Below are positions 33,532 to 43,094 of a DNA stretch of 52,930 bases, piece by piece (position 1 is the stretch's first letter; every line of letters starts with the position of its first letter). The notes beneath the pieces were generated by a model that was given only the letters and a program-made list of their open reading frames with translations, had not been told where the DNA came from and ran no database searches. Source of the DNA: Oscillatoriales cyanobacterium (GTDB lineage Bacteria; Cyanobacteriota; Cyanobacteriia; CACIAM-69d); NCBI GenBank assembly GCA_004292515.1, contig RDXB01000071.1, forward strand, positions 1 to 52,930, in the 5' to 3' direction. The translations under genes and the position numbers were made by a program.

Positions 33532-35031
33532 ATGGCAACTGCACCTCGATCGAATGTTGATCCCAGCTCCGAGCCTGTGCTTCTTCCCGATCCCTTAGCA
33601 GCAGGATCGTCGGGCATTCGATCGGTCATTGTCGAAAAGCTATTCTTTGGCAACGAACCGACCCCAGAATTAATCGCCATTCTGTTGGTCTATCTAGTAC
33701 AGGGAATTTTGGGACTGGCTCGTTTAGCCGTCAGCTTCTTCCTCAAAGACGAATTGCACCTCAGTCCCGCTGAAGTAGCTGCTTTGATGGGCGTAGTTGC
33801 TATTCCCTGGATGATCAAACCCCTGTTCGGCTTCATGTCTGACGGGTTGCCCATCTTTGGCTACCGGCGGCGGCCTTACTTAATCTTGTCTGGCATCGGT
33901 GGTGCCCTCGCTTGGGTCGCCATGGCCACGGTGGTGCACACAGGCTGGGCGGCAATGTTGGCGATCGCCCTCTCCTCCCTCTCGGTTGCTGTCAGCGACG
34001 TAATTGCCGACTCCCTCGTGGTGGAGCGAGCCAGAAGCGAATCCAGCGGCACAGCCGGCTCGTTGCAATCGCTCTGTTGGGGCGTATCGGCCTTGGGCGG
34101 GCTGCTCACGGCCTACCTCAGCGGCATTTTACTGGAACAGTTCAGCGCCCAAACAGTGTTTTGGATGACTTCCATGTTCCCGCTGCTCGTGTGCTTTGGG
34201 GCTTTTGCCATTCAGGAAACCCCCTTGGAGTCGCGACCCGATTGGAGCGCCGTTCGCCAGCAAGTGGGAGATCTCTGGCAAGCCGTCTCCCAAAAAGCAA
34301 TTTGGTTGCCAACCCTCTTCCTCTTCCTCTGGCAATCCACCCCTTCATCAGACACGGCGTTTTTCTATTTCACGACCAACGAGCTGCAATTCCCGCCCGA
34401 ATTTTTGGGGCGGGTGCGACTGGTCACGAGTGTGGCTGCCCTGATTGGGGTTTGGGCCTTCCAGCGCTTCTTCAAAAATGTGTCGTTTCGCCGCATTTTC
34501 CTGTGGAGCACTTTGGTTTCCACCGCCTTGGGCATGACAACGCTGTTGTTGGTGACTCACACCAACCGGGCCTTGGGTATTGACGATCGCTGGTTCAGCT
34601 TAGGCGACAGCTTGATTTTGACCGTTGCGGGCCAAATTACCTTTATGCCCGTGCTGGTGCTGTCGGCGCGACTCTGCCCGCCGGGGGTGGAAGCAACGTT
34701 GTTTGCCCTGCTGATGTCGGTTTACAACCTGGCGGGGGCGGTCTCCAGCGAGCTGGGCGCTTTGCTGACCCATTGGCTGGGGGTGGATGAAACCCATTTT
34801 GATCGCCTTTGGTTGTTGGTGACGATCGCCAATCTCTCAACCCTGTTGCCCTTGCCGTTGGTGGGTTGGCTACCCCAAGGAGATGCGACCGATGCCACTG
34901 GCGATCACGACGGTTTCCCCCCAGAAGTCACCGCCGTCAAGCATCGGGAACCAAATCTGGTTCCCACCTTCATGCCCGAAATGTCTCCCCAGCCTGAACG
35001 GGGCGATCGCTCCTCCTCCCATCCTCGCTAG
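33532..35031 (+). CDS. Folate/biopterin transporter (FBT/BT1) family membrane protein
   Basis: This is a 12-helix major facilitator of the FBT family, about 499 residues from the ATG at 33532 (a TTG two codons upstream is less likely). Diagnostic segments are the N-terminal PTPELIAILLVYLVQGILGL ARLAVSFFLKDELHLSPAE, the loop PWMIKPLFGFMSDGLPIFGYRRRPY (helix 2-3 motif with the D-G and R-R-P signature) and DVIADSLVVERARSES. Cyanobacterial and plastid members transport folates, which suggests folate or pterin uptake; substrate is not certain. The C-terminal 50 residues are hydrophilic. A partial copy of the 3'-end repeat starts 5 bases after its stop. Confidence 0.88.
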   Translation: MATAPRSNVDPSSEPVLLPDPLAAGSSGIRSVIVEKLFFGNEPTPELIAILLVYLVQGILGLARLAVSFFLKDELHLSPAEVAALMGVVAIPWMIKPLFGFMSDGLPIFGYRRRPYLILSGIGGALAWVAMATVVHTGWAAMLAIALSSLSVAVSDVIADSLVVERARSESSGTAGSLQSLCWGVSALGGLLTAYLSGILLEQFSAQTVFWMTSMFPLLVCFGAFAIQETPLESRPDWSAVRQQVGDLWQAVSQKAIWLPTLFLFLWQSTPSSDTAFFYFTTNELQFPPEFLGRVRLVTSVAALIGVWAFQRFFKNVSFRRIFLWSTLVSTALGMTTLLLVTHTNRALGIDDRWFSLGDSLILTVAGQITFMPVLVLSARLCPPGVEATLFALLMSVYNLAGAVSSELGALLTHWLGVDETHFDRLWLLVTIANLSTLLPLPLVGWLPQGDATDATGDHDGFPPEVTAVKHREPNLVPTFMPEMSPQPERGDRSSSHPR

Positions 35032-35036
35032 GAGAC

Positions 35037-35072
35037 TAGGGGCTGTCATCAAAGGCCCAAAACCTTGGATTA
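35037..35072 (+). repeat. 3'-end repeat family, partial copy J (arm only)
   Basis: TAGGGGCTGTCATCAAAGGC then CCAAAACCTTGGA match the gene-proximal arm of copies B and C, in the orientation of the transporter gene whose own TAG ends 5 bases before. The core is absent. Confidence 0.7.
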
Positions 35073-35148
35073 CGGTTAGGTCTGGGTTGCTCCATCCCCT
35101 CTTCTGGCTTGGGAAAGGGGGTGGGTTGAGGAGAATTGACGATGAAGC

Positions 35149-35763
35149 CTATAGATCCAGGCGCAACTGACAGGGGGTAAACGATCTCCGATGCAACATG
35201 GTGGGGCCCAGGGTTTGCAAGGCCGCCCGATGGGCTGCCGTGCCATACCCCTTGTTTGCGGCCAAGTCATACCCTGGGTAATGATCGGCTAGCTGAATGA
35301 TTTGGGTATCGCGAGCCACCTTGGCCAAAATACTGGCCCCAGCGATCGCCACGGACTGCCGATCGCCCTGAACGAGGGTGTCCTGGGGGTAAGCCAAGTC
35401 GGGGATCGGTCGGTTGCCATCGACCAAGCAGCGATCGGGCGGGGGATCAAGCAAGGCGATCGCCCGACGCATCGCTAAAAAGGTCGCACCCAAAATATTC
35501 AGCCGATCAATCTCCTCAACGGAGGCTTCGGCCACACCATAGGCGATCGCCAAGGCCTGGATCGGTTCCACCAGGGCTTGGCGTTTGGCCGCCGAGAGTT
35601 GTTTGCTGTCTCGCACACCGCGATCGCGTAGGATTGCGGCCGCCTCAGGCGACAGGATCACAGCCGCCGCCACCACCGGGCCAAAGAGTGACCCTCGCCC
35701 TACCTCATCCACCCCCGCCACCAGGGGGGCAGCGGCCTTCGCTGGGCGGTTGCCCTTGGTCAC
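35149..35763 (-). CDS. rnhB: Ribonuclease HII
   Basis: RNase HII cuts the RNA strand of RNA-DNA hybrids and removes single ribonucleotides from DNA. The catalytic core begins LVAGVDEVGRGSLFGPVVAA AV (first Asp and Glu), continues with RDSKQLSAAKRQAL and ASILAKVARD, and ends normally, with ALQTLGPTMLHRRSF. The frame stays open upstream through the end of rne to 35913, giving unconserved residues. A GTG at 35763 (MTKGNRPAKAAAPLVAG) lies 13 bases after the rne stop and yields a normal 204 residues; a TTG at 35772 is an alternative. The rne-rnhB order is the known cyanobacterial operon. Confidence 0.92.
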   Translation of the reverse strand: MTKGNRPAKAAAPLVAGVDEVGRGSLFGPVVAAAVILSPEAAAILRDRGVRDSKQLSAAKRQALVEPIQALAIAYGVAEASVEEIDRLNILGATFLAMRRAIALLDPPPDRCLVDGNRPIPDLAYPQDTLVQGDRQSVAIAGASILAKVARDTQIIQLADHYPGYDLAANKGYGTAAHRAALQTLGPTMLHRRSFTPCQLRLDL

Positions 35764-35776
35764 GGCTGGCAAGGGC

Positions 35777-37849
35777 TTAAGCGCGCGTGCTAGAACGCCG
35801 CCGCCGCCGCCGCGGGCGGCCCGTACTGTCGCCACCGGGAGTGACCGACAAAATTTCGGGTAAGCCAGCGGCCGGCTCGGGCACTGACTCAGCCTCGATC
35901 GGGCTAGCCTCATCGGTCAAGTCAGCACTGGGGCTTGGTTCGATCGCCCCCGCCTCGGGTTCTGGAGCTGGGGGCGGTGTTTGGCCGGGCAACAGCACCG
36001 AAACAATGGCGCTGTCAGGCCGCTCAGGCTGGCGATCGCTCAACAGCAGCGGCGATACCCCCATCCAGGCATAGACCTCTTGCTCTTCAGAAGTCATGGT
36101 CACGGCCACCACCTCGCGCGGCTCACTCGATCGCGACCCACGACCCCGCCCGCGTTCTGGGCGGCCATTGCGATTTGCAGGATTGCTAGCGGGCACGACC
36201 GGAGCCACAGGCTCAGGCTCCGATAGGGGCGACACCATAGGCGGTGGCTCAATCGGGGCGATCGGCGGCACGGCTGGCGTAGCAACAGCGCCCCGGCGCA
36301 AGGGAGGCTGTTCATCGCTGCCCCCCCGACGGCGACGACGGCGACGACTGTTGCTGCCCCCATTCAGGGACTCTTGATAGTTAGGATGGTTGCTCAGATC
36401 CAGATCTTGCAAATTGGGCAAGGGATCATCCAGGGTTGGCAGGCCGGCCACGGGCGGCGGCGACGGTGGCAACTCGCGAGTCTCCCGCGATCGCCCGCCA
36501 ATCGATCGCCGGCCCCCCGTGCTCGATCGACTCTTTTGCAACATCGGAATATTCGGGCGATCGCTGCCATCGGTCATGTTCGGCAACAAGCTCACCGGCT
36601 CCGCATCATCCGCCTCATCCGGCAGATGGGCCAAAATCCCCAATCCGCCACAGGTGGGACAAGCCCGCCCAAACAACTCATACAAGTTTTGACCCTGGCG
36701 CTTGCGGGTCAGCTCCACCAACCCCAGTTCCGACAGTTGGGCAATTTGCGGGCGAGCCTTATCGGACTTCAGCGCCTTGCTGAAATGCTCCAGCACTTGC
36801 AGGCGATCGCGGTGAGATTCCATGTCAATGAAGTCCACCACAATCACCCCCGCCAAATTGCGTAGGCGCAACTGCCGGGCAATTTCCGTAGCGGCTTCGC
36901 AGTTCGTCCAGAGCACCGTTTCCCGCGCCGTGGCCGATCGGGTGAAGGAACCGGAGTTCACATCAATCACCGTCAAGGCTTCCGTCGGCTCAATGATGAT
37001 GTAGCCGCCCGAAGGTAAATCCACACGCGGCTTGAGCGCCTCCCGAATCGCCGCATTCACCCGGAAATATTCCAGAATCGACGATCGCTCCCGGTGATGG
37101 TCGATCGACACCCCCGGCAGAGTTTTGCTACCCGCCCAGAGGGCCACCTGTTGTTTAATCCGTTTCATCCCCGAGTGGGAATCCACCACCACCCGGTTCA
37201 CATCCTGGGTATAGGCTTCCCGCAACACCCGCTGAATAAAATCATCATCCCGTTCCAGCAGGGCCGGCGCACGGGTCGAAGCCGCCTCCTGTTGGATCGA
37301 CTCCCAACGGCGTTGCAGGGCTTCCAGGTCTTCCATGATCGCCTCTTCGGCCACCCCTTCGGCCTCCGTGCGCACCAGCAGCCCCATGCCCGCTGGCTTG
37401 ATCAAAATAGCCAACGCCCGCAACCGGTGGCGTTCAGGTTCCCGCTCAATCCGCCGCGACAGATTCACGCCCGACCCAAAAGGCATCAACACCAAGTAGC
37501 GCCCCGGCAAACTGACCTTGCCCGTCAGACGCGGCCCCTTGTTGCCCGTCGGCTCCTTCATCACCTGAACCAGGACTTTTTGTTGGGGAGCCAACAACTC
37601 GGTAATCGAACCAGCGGTTTTGCGCAGGCGCAGGGGCCCCAAGTCCGACACGTGGATGAAGCCATTGCGCTCGGAGTCGCCGATATTGACAAAGGCTGCG
37701 TCAATGCCGGGGAGCACATTTTCGACCACGCCGAGGTAAATATCACCGACTTGGTGGCTGCCGGTGGCCACGATCAGTTCTTGAACGCGGTCTTCACTAA
37801 AAACGGCAGCAATACGGTGCTGTTCGGCAATGATGATTTGTTTGGGCAT
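35777..37849 (-). CDS. rne: Ribonuclease E/G
   Basis: RNase E is the main endonuclease of RNA turnover and processing. The 690-residue length is typical of the compact cyanobacterial form. The S1 domain lies at about 35-125 (GDIYLGVVENVLPGIDAAFV NIG, GFIHVSDL). The DNase I-like catalytic region carries Asp296 in LTVIDVNSGSFT and Asp339 in IVVDFIDME. The zinc-link CPTCGG has Cys397 and Cys400. The C-terminal third is low-complexity with basic patches (SNSRRRRRRRGG). It ends GRPRRRRRRSSTRA, matching the short Arg-rich C-terminal peptide that binds polynucleotide phosphorylase in cyanobacteria. A long upstream gap fits a long regulatory 5' UTR. Confidence 0.96.
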   Translation of the reverse strand: MPKQIIIAEQHRIAAVFSEDRVQELIVATGSHQVGDIYLGVVENVLPGIDAAFVNIGDSERNGFIHVSDLGPLRLRKTAGSITELLAPQQKVLVQVMKEPTGNKGPRLTGKVSLPGRYLVLMPFGSGVNLSRRIEREPERHRLRALAILIKPAGMGLLVRTEAEGVAEEAIMEDLEALQRRWESIQQEAASTRAPALLERDDDFIQRVLREAYTQDVNRVVVDSHSGMKRIKQQVALWAGSKTLPGVSIDHHRERSSILEYFRVNAAIREALKPRVDLPSGGYIIIEPTEALTVIDVNSGSFTRSATARETVLWTNCEAATEIARQLRLRNLAGVIVVDFIDMESHRDRLQVLEHFSKALKSDKARPQIAQLSELGLVELTRKRQGQNLYELFGRACPTCGGLGILAHLPDEADDAEPVSLLPNMTDGSDRPNIPMLQKSRSSTGGRRSIGGRSRETRELPPSPPPVAGLPTLDDPLPNLQDLDLSNHPNYQESLNGGSNSRRRRRRRGGSDEQPPLRRGAVATPAVPPIAPIEPPPMVSPLSEPEPVAPVVPASNPANRNGRPERGRGRGSRSSEPREVVAVTMTSEEQEVYAWMGVSPLLLSDRQPERPDSAIVSVLLPGQTPPPAPEPEAGAIEPSPSADLTDEASPIEAESVPEPAAGLPEILSVTPGGDSTGRPRRRRRRSSTRA

Positions 37850-39390
37850 GCAGATTCCTCTGGGAATTCACGGACGATCGCCACATGCGGCCTGCTGCAC
37901 CGTCTGGAGGATGCAGATCTGCGATCGTCGCCGGGGATAAGACAGTAATCGAAGGCTTGCTGACCAACCGCTTCATGCAGGTTTGATCGAGAAAAGCAAA
38001 GGGGGAATGGGTCAAGCTCAACGGTTGGGAGATGCTGTGGAGGTTTGCACCAGCACAAGTCACCTTAGCGCTAGACAAAACTCCCAAGCTCCAACCGGCA
38101 GACCCAATGAATCGTCCCTGGATTAACTGCGGCCAACTTGCGGGCTGGCTGTGGCCTGCGCCAAAGGGCTAACCGCCGAACTATTCCCATTGGGAGCAGT
38201 TGTCCGTTGGGCTAGCCTTCGTCCTCGGGCCCCCGCAGGAGCTGTTGGAGCTTGCACAGAACCGCCAAGACGCAGTTAACAATTTGAGAAACGATTCTAG
38301 AGATGATGCGGCTTAGCGATCGGTAGCATTGCCAGGCCCGAACTCAGTGGTGAGCCTCGTTTAACGGTGGAAGAGCAATGCGATCACCAGTGCATACGCA
38401 GTCTGACGATTGGCCGATCACAGCCCAGTCATTCGACTCGATCAAACGACGGAATCAGCCAGAGGAACGATGCTGACCGATGAGCTTGCCGAGACGTATT
38501 GGTCGAGGTTAGGTCAAATTGCGAGCGATCGAACCGGTAAATGAGCACGCAATCGATCGGCGGCCCAAAAGGGAGAGGCGATCGACAATTCACCAAGAAG
38601 GGCTGCGGCTGAACGGCGATCGGCGATTTGATCAAAATGCGTTTGGTCTGCTGGTCGGTTCACGAATCTGAGGCAGGATAACTAGAGCATCTCCAGCCAA
38701 TTCCTACAAACCCAGTTTCGTCAACGGCAATTGGCCAAAACAGAAATCCAAAGGAGCGGAAGGTTCGACCACTACATCCTGCGAGTTTCATAGATCGGGG
38801 TAGCGCTAATTAGCTCCGATTTACAGCCACTCACCAAACCAGCTTTCAATAGCCGAGGCAATCTCTGATGGCACAGCGGTTGCTCAGGATCGTTCCACCG
38901 CTCAGGCGCTTAATTGAGGACGGGCATTCAGTGCGTTTGATGGACATCTTTCCCTCCCTAGAGGCGAGGGAATTCTAGGCTAAGTCAAACAACCAGGGTT
39001 GTTCCACTAGACTAGGGGTTGACGCTTCATCGGTCGCGACCAGCAACCTGGACTGATGCTGACCTCTACGCCCATTTAGAGTCTCGGACTGCCAGCCTGC
39101 AATTATCGATTTGAACTGTATCAAATCGTGCCAACCCCAACAACTGGAGGGGCTAGGAAGCCGCCCGAGGAGAGCAGGGCTTGTACCCCGTTTGGGGGGT
39201 CAATGCCTGGCCTGCTCGATGTTGAAGGCAATTGGCTGCTGGGCGTGATCGTTGGTGGTGTCGCGCACCGAGACGACGGCCAAGCAACTACCCAATAGTG
39301 TAGCAGGTGGCTAGTACAGAACCTGGAAGCCCTGCGGAATCGCGCGATCGTCCTGTGGAATCGTTACGCTTCGTAACAGCTCAGGGGTTA
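37850..39390. other. Gene-free 1.5 kb upstream of rne
   Basis: No protein gene, tRNA or recognisable structural RNA was found on either strand. The part nearest rne should contain its 5' UTR and promoter, known in other cyanobacteria to be long and involved in autoregulation. At 38949-38971 TTCCCTCCCTAGAGGCGAGGGAA forms a hairpin of the kind seen at ends of IS200/IS605 elements, but no transposase remnant was identified. Open frames at 38429-38635 and 39307-39507 have no start signal and are not supported. Confidence 0.5.
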
Positions 39391-39446
39391 ACTGTTACAC
39401 CTCGACTGTTACACCTCGACCGTTGCAACTCGCCTGTTACACCTCA
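39391..39446 (-). repeat. 14-bp tandem repeat running into the end of the radical SAM gene
   Basis: Units ACTGTTACACCTCG (39391, 39405), ACCGTTGCAACTCG (39419) and CCTGTTACACCTCA (39433). On the minus strand the unit contains GAGGTGTAACAG, and the gene's last codons and TAA stop lie within the outermost unit. Confidence 0.85.
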
Positions 39447-42085
39447 ACCTGTGTCGATCGCGCCATCGCTAGCAACAGTTGCAGCCGGTGCGATCGCACT
39501 AAGCTAATTGCCTGGCCCGTGGCTTGTTCGAGTAGCCAGACCAGATGCTCGGGTCGTAGTTGTTGCCCGTCGTTGCGGCAGAGACCCCGAAATTGCAGGG
39601 TGGCAGATTCGCCTGTGGCCGGCTCGGTGGGGTTGAGCAGTTGCACCTGATCGAGCCAGTCGCGCAAATTTACCTGGGTGGCTTTGCCAGATTTGGTGGT
39701 TTTTTCCCAAAGCCATTCGGAGCGATCGAGGACTGTGGCCACGGCGGCAGACCAATTGATCGCGCCTTCATCGGTGGCCCTCAGCTCAATTTCGTAGTCT
39801 GCTCGATCGAGCTGCTGGCTGGCCGCTGGCTCTTTGAGGGGCACTTCCTCAATGGACAACAGGGCCAAGTCTGGCGGTAGTTGCTCGGCCAAAGCTTGTT
39901 GGATCTGAGCGATCGCCCAAACGTCTGTCAGCTCCAGATCGAGCAATTCTCCTTCGCTAGTGGTTCCCAAGGACAAGGCATGGGCCACCACAATGCGGGG
40001 TGACGGGTGAAAGCCGCCCGTGAAAGACACCGGAATGGCCGCCCGGCGCACGGCTCGATCGAGTAGTCGCATCAAATCCAAATGACTCAGCAGGGCCATC
40101 TCTCCCCGCTTGGCAAACCGCAGCCGCACCCGCTGGGCCCGGGTTTGGTTGGGCTTGAAGTGGCCCTGAAATTGCGGAATCACGGGCGGCGGTACGACCA
40201 CGTTATTACCAAAGTCATAGCCACAAACTCCGCAATGGGAACAGCCCTCGAAGGAGCAGTCAGGAACGGTGGCCGCCTCTAAGGCCCGTTGCAAATCCTC
40301 TTTCAGCCATGTTTTGTCCACGCCGCTGTCTAGATGATCCCAAGGCAAGGGGCGATCGAGCAGGGGAGCCGGGTCGATCGCTTCCGAGGCCGATTCCCCT
40401 GCCCCAAAGGCATTCCACTCGCCTGCTGCCACTTGGCGATATTTCCAGTGCAAACCGGCTTCCTCGATTGCCTGTTGCCAAGCCCCAAAGGCCCGGTCAA
40501 GGCTTTCCCACCAGGAATCCATCCCCGCACCCAACTCCCAAGCCCGCCGCACCACCGGCCCCAACCGGCGATCGCCCCGGCCCACAAAATCCTCCATGGC
40601 CGAAATTCGCACATCGGTGAAATTCGCCTTCAGACCCCGAATTGTCCGAAATTCCTGGCGCAACAGCTCCTGCTTGCGCACAAACTCCACCGTTGAAACC
40701 GTATGCCACTGAAACGGCGTGTGGGGCTTGGGTGTGAAGTTTGAGATCGTCAGGGTGAACTGAATGCGCTTGCGGCCGCGGTTGCCACATTCCTGCTGGA
40801 GCCAGCGCACAGTTTCGGCAATTCCCAACAGGTCTGCATCGGTTTCCCCGGGCAAGCCGACCATGAAATAGAGCTTGATTTTGTCCCAGCCTTGGTTCCA
40901 GGCGGTTTTCACGCCGCGCAACAGTTCCTCGTTGGTCAGTCCTTTGTTAATGATGTCGCGTAGGCGTTGGGTACCCGCTTCCGGGGCAAAGGTCAGGCTA
41001 CTTTGGCGCGTGCCGCCCAGAATATTGGCGATGTTTTGATCAAAGCGATCGACCCGTTGACTGGGCAACGACAGGGTAATGTTTTCGCCCTGGAGCCGGT
41101 TTTTAATCTCCAAACCCACGGCCGGCAGCGCCAAATAGTCCGAGCAACTGAGGGACAACAACGAGAACTCGTTAAAGCCCGTAGCCCGCATCCCGTCGGC
41201 CACCGCGTCGATCACCTCTTCGGGATCCACATCGCGGGCCGGGCGGGTCAGCATTCCCGGTTGGCAAAACCGACAGCCCCGCGTGCAGCCCCGGCGAATT
41301 TCCACCGTGAGTCGATCGTGCACCGTTTCCACGTAGGGAACCAGCCCGATCGAGTAGTGGGGCATCGGTGTGGCTACTCGCCGCAGCACCCGAGCAGGCA
41401 CATCGGGCCGGGCGGGATGCACCGACCCATCGGCGGCCATGTCATAAAACTGGGGCACATAGACCCCCGGTACTTGGGCCAAATCCAGCAAAATTTCTTG
41501 GCGACTCAGGCCCGCATCTTTGCCCTCTTGGATCACCAGGCCGATTTCTGGCAATAGCTCTTCGCCATCGCCTAGGGCCACAAAGTCAAAGAAATCCGCG
41601 TAGGGTTCTGGGTTGGAAGTGGCTGTTTGTCCACCTGCGAAGATTAAGGGGCAGTCGTCGATCGAGCGATCGGCTCGATCGGCCCAAGTCAGGGGCAACC
41701 CGGCCAGATCCAGCATTTCCAAAATATTGGTAGCTCCCAGCTCGTAGCTGAGACTGAAGCCCAGAATGTCGTAATCACTCAGGGGGCGGCGACTTTCGAC
41801 GGCAAACAGCGGAGTTTGGGTTGCGCGCAGCTTGTCGGCCAAATCCTGGGCGGGCAAATAGGCGCGATCGCACAGTTGGCGCGGTTGGGCGTTGATGATG
41901 TTGTAGAGAATCACATGGCCCAGGTTCGACGCGCCCACCTCATAAATTTCCGGGTAGGTCAGCACCCAACGCACCGTTGCCGACTCCCAGGGTTTGTGAA
42001 CCGATCCCAGTTCGTTCCCCAGGTAGCGGGCAGGACGGTTGATGTCAGTTGCGATCAATTGGTCTACAACGGCGGCCACAGGCAT
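39437..42085 (-). CDS. B12-binding-type radical SAM protein fused to DUF2344 domain
   Basis: This 882-residue protein has the TIGR03960-type layout. The N-terminal cobalamin-binding-like domain covers about 1-200 (YLGNELGSVHKPWESATVRW, GFSLSYELGATNILEMLDLAGLPL). The radical SAM core follows with CxxxCxxC at Cys267, Cys271 and Cys274 (RRGCTRGCRFCQPG). The C-terminal DUF2344 (TIGR03936) domain covers about 660-800 (RVRLRFAKRGEMALLSHLDL, PVSFTGGFHPSPRIVVAHAL). In many bacteria the two parts are separate adjacent genes next to an RNase E/G gene; here they are fused and the next gene downstream is rne. The reaction is unknown; a tRNA or rRNA modification role is often suggested from context. The gene ends in a tandem repeat. 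Confidence 0.9.
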   Translation of the reverse strand: MPVAAVVDQLIATDINRPARYLGNELGSVHKPWESATVRWVLTYPEIYEVGASNLGHVILYNIINAQPRQLCDRAYLPAQDLADKLRATQTPLFAVESRRPLSDYDILGFSLSYELGATNILEMLDLAGLPLTWADRADRSIDDCPLIFAGGQTATSNPEPYADFFDFVALGDGEELLPEIGLVIQEGKDAGLSRQEILLDLAQVPGVYVPQFYDMAADGSVHPARPDVPARVLRRVATPMPHYSIGLVPYVETVHDRLTVEIRRGCTRGCRFCQPGMLTRPARDVDPEEVIDAVADGMRATGFNEFSLLSLSCSDYLALPAVGLEIKNRLQGENITLSLPSQRVDRFDQNIANILGGTRQSSLTFAPEAGTQRLRDIINKGLTNEELLRGVKTAWNQGWDKIKLYFMVGLPGETDADLLGIAETVRWLQQECGNRGRKRIQFTLTISNFTPKPHTPFQWHTVSTVEFVRKQELLRQEFRTIRGLKANFTDVRISAMEDFVGRGDRRLGPVVRRAWELGAGMDSWWESLDRAFGAWQQAIEEAGLHWKYRQVAAGEWNAFGAGESASEAIDPAPLLDRPLPWDHLDSGVDKTWLKEDLQRALEAATVPDCSFEGCSHCGVCGYDFGNNVVVPPPVIPQFQGHFKPNQTRAQRVRLRFAKRGEMALLSHLDLMRLLDRAVRRAAIPVSFTGGFHPSPRIVVAHALSLGTTSEGELLDLELTDVWAIAQIQQALAEQLPPDLALLSIEEVPLKEPAASQQLDRADYEIELRATDEGAINWSAAVATVLDRSEWLWEKTTKSGKATQVNLRDWLDQVQLLNPTEPATGESATLQFRGLCRNDGQQLRPEHLVWLLEQATGQAISLVRSHRLQLLLAMARSTQVEV

Positions 42086-42430
42086 TCTCCAGTTGACTCG
42101 GTTCGATCGTAGCAGGGGTGCTGCCTAGAATCCGCCTAGGCCAGTGGCACAGCGCCCGATCGGCTGCTGGTCGGATCTTTCTAGGCTAGATGCAATCATG
42201 GGTGTGGGCTGGGTACGCAGAGTCAGACAAACAGAGTCAGACAACCCAAATCATGCTGGCCCCCTGTTCCCGTCCTGGGAGAAGGGGTTGGGAGATGAGG
42301 GCGATTGAGATTTTGCGTAAGTCCTGGGTGACAAAGATCACGCGCACAAAAGCGGCGCGATCGCATCGGCTACCGCGCCAACCACTGACAATACCAATAG
42401 CCAACTGTTCTTAACTAACAGGAGCTGACC
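42086..42430. other. Gap between the radical SAM gene and the 64-aa gene
   Basis: This is a divergent intergenic region with no gene seen. It holds a small duplication (CAGAGTCAGACAAAC at about 42219-42243) and the AACAGGAG ribosome site of the next gene. Confidence 0.4.
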
Positions 42431-42625
42431 GTGAAAGCAACTCATGCAATCCGGCGTTTGGTGGAAAAGGCTCTCTATCTCCGCCAGCTAACTCCCGACA
42501 TCGAAAACGAGATCAACTACGAGCTGACTCGTCAAGGCTATGTGTCGGACGCTGATTATGAAGCCCTAGAGCTGCTGATGAGTGAGATGGATGAGGGTCG
42601 CATCCAACTGGTTCCTAGCTTGTAA
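42431..42625 (+). CDS. Small conserved cyanobacterial-type protein (64 aa)
   Basis: The frame starts with GTG at 42431 behind a good Shine-Dalgarno (AACAGGAGCTGACC). The product MKATHAIRRLVEKALYLRQL... is 64 residues, all alpha-helical in pattern, with acidic C-terminal half (ADYEALELLMSEMDEGRIQL). Short proteins of this look occur widely in cyanobacteria without known role; a DNA- or protein-binding helper is possible but unproved. It stands alone, divergent from the radical SAM gene. Confidence 0.78.
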   Translation: MKATHAIRRLVEKALYLRQLTPDIENEINYELTRQGYVSDADYEALELLMSEMDEGRIQLVPSL

Positions 42626-43094
42626 ATCTAAAATTCTGAATGCCTAAAGCTTAAGATCATCTTAAGCTAGTTGGCAACTCCTTTCGAGTGGTTTTGGGCC
42701 GGTTTTGGGCAAATTGCGAGGGTTTGCGCCGTCGAACTGCTCAATCGAGTGGCTTGGATTCGGACAATCGCTCGATCGCATCGCACCTCAAGTTTTGATA
42801 GGATGCGCGGCAGTTCACTGGGCACTATTGCACGAGATGCCACCTAGCTGGGCGGTGATGCTCAGGCTGGATGCCTGGATGCCTGGATGCCTGGATCGAT
42901 GGTTGTGATCGGTCGTGAGCGATCTCTGGTCTGAATCGATCGTGTCCGAATTGATCGCGTTTGAATCACGTGTTTGAATCAATCTGTTGATTGACCTTCG
43001 ATCGATTTTGAGTGATATCGAGACAACCCCGACACAACATCCCAACAGGCGCGATCGCAATGAAGCGTTTTGGCAAACCGTCTGCAACAAGCGG
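42626..43094. other. Gap with an 8-bp tandem repeat
   Basis: No gene was recognised. At 42869-42896 GGATGCCT is repeated three and a half times. Around 42930-43010 several related TCGATCGTGT / GAATCAATC short motifs suggest further decayed repeats. Confidence 0.5.

Noticed and set aside
37094-37948. 284-codon plus-strand frame antisense to rne
   Set aside because: It mirrors the RNase E catalytic domain; no ribosome site or family.
38949-38971. Possible IS200/IS605 end hairpin
   Set aside because: Only a 7-bp stem; no transposase, TnpB fragment or second end could be found nearby, so it is mentioned but not listed as a mobile element.
37850-39390. RNase P RNA, tmRNA or 6S RNA in the large gap
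   Set aside because: I looked for the conserved RNase P and tmRNA blocks on both strands and saw none. A covariance search would be decisive.
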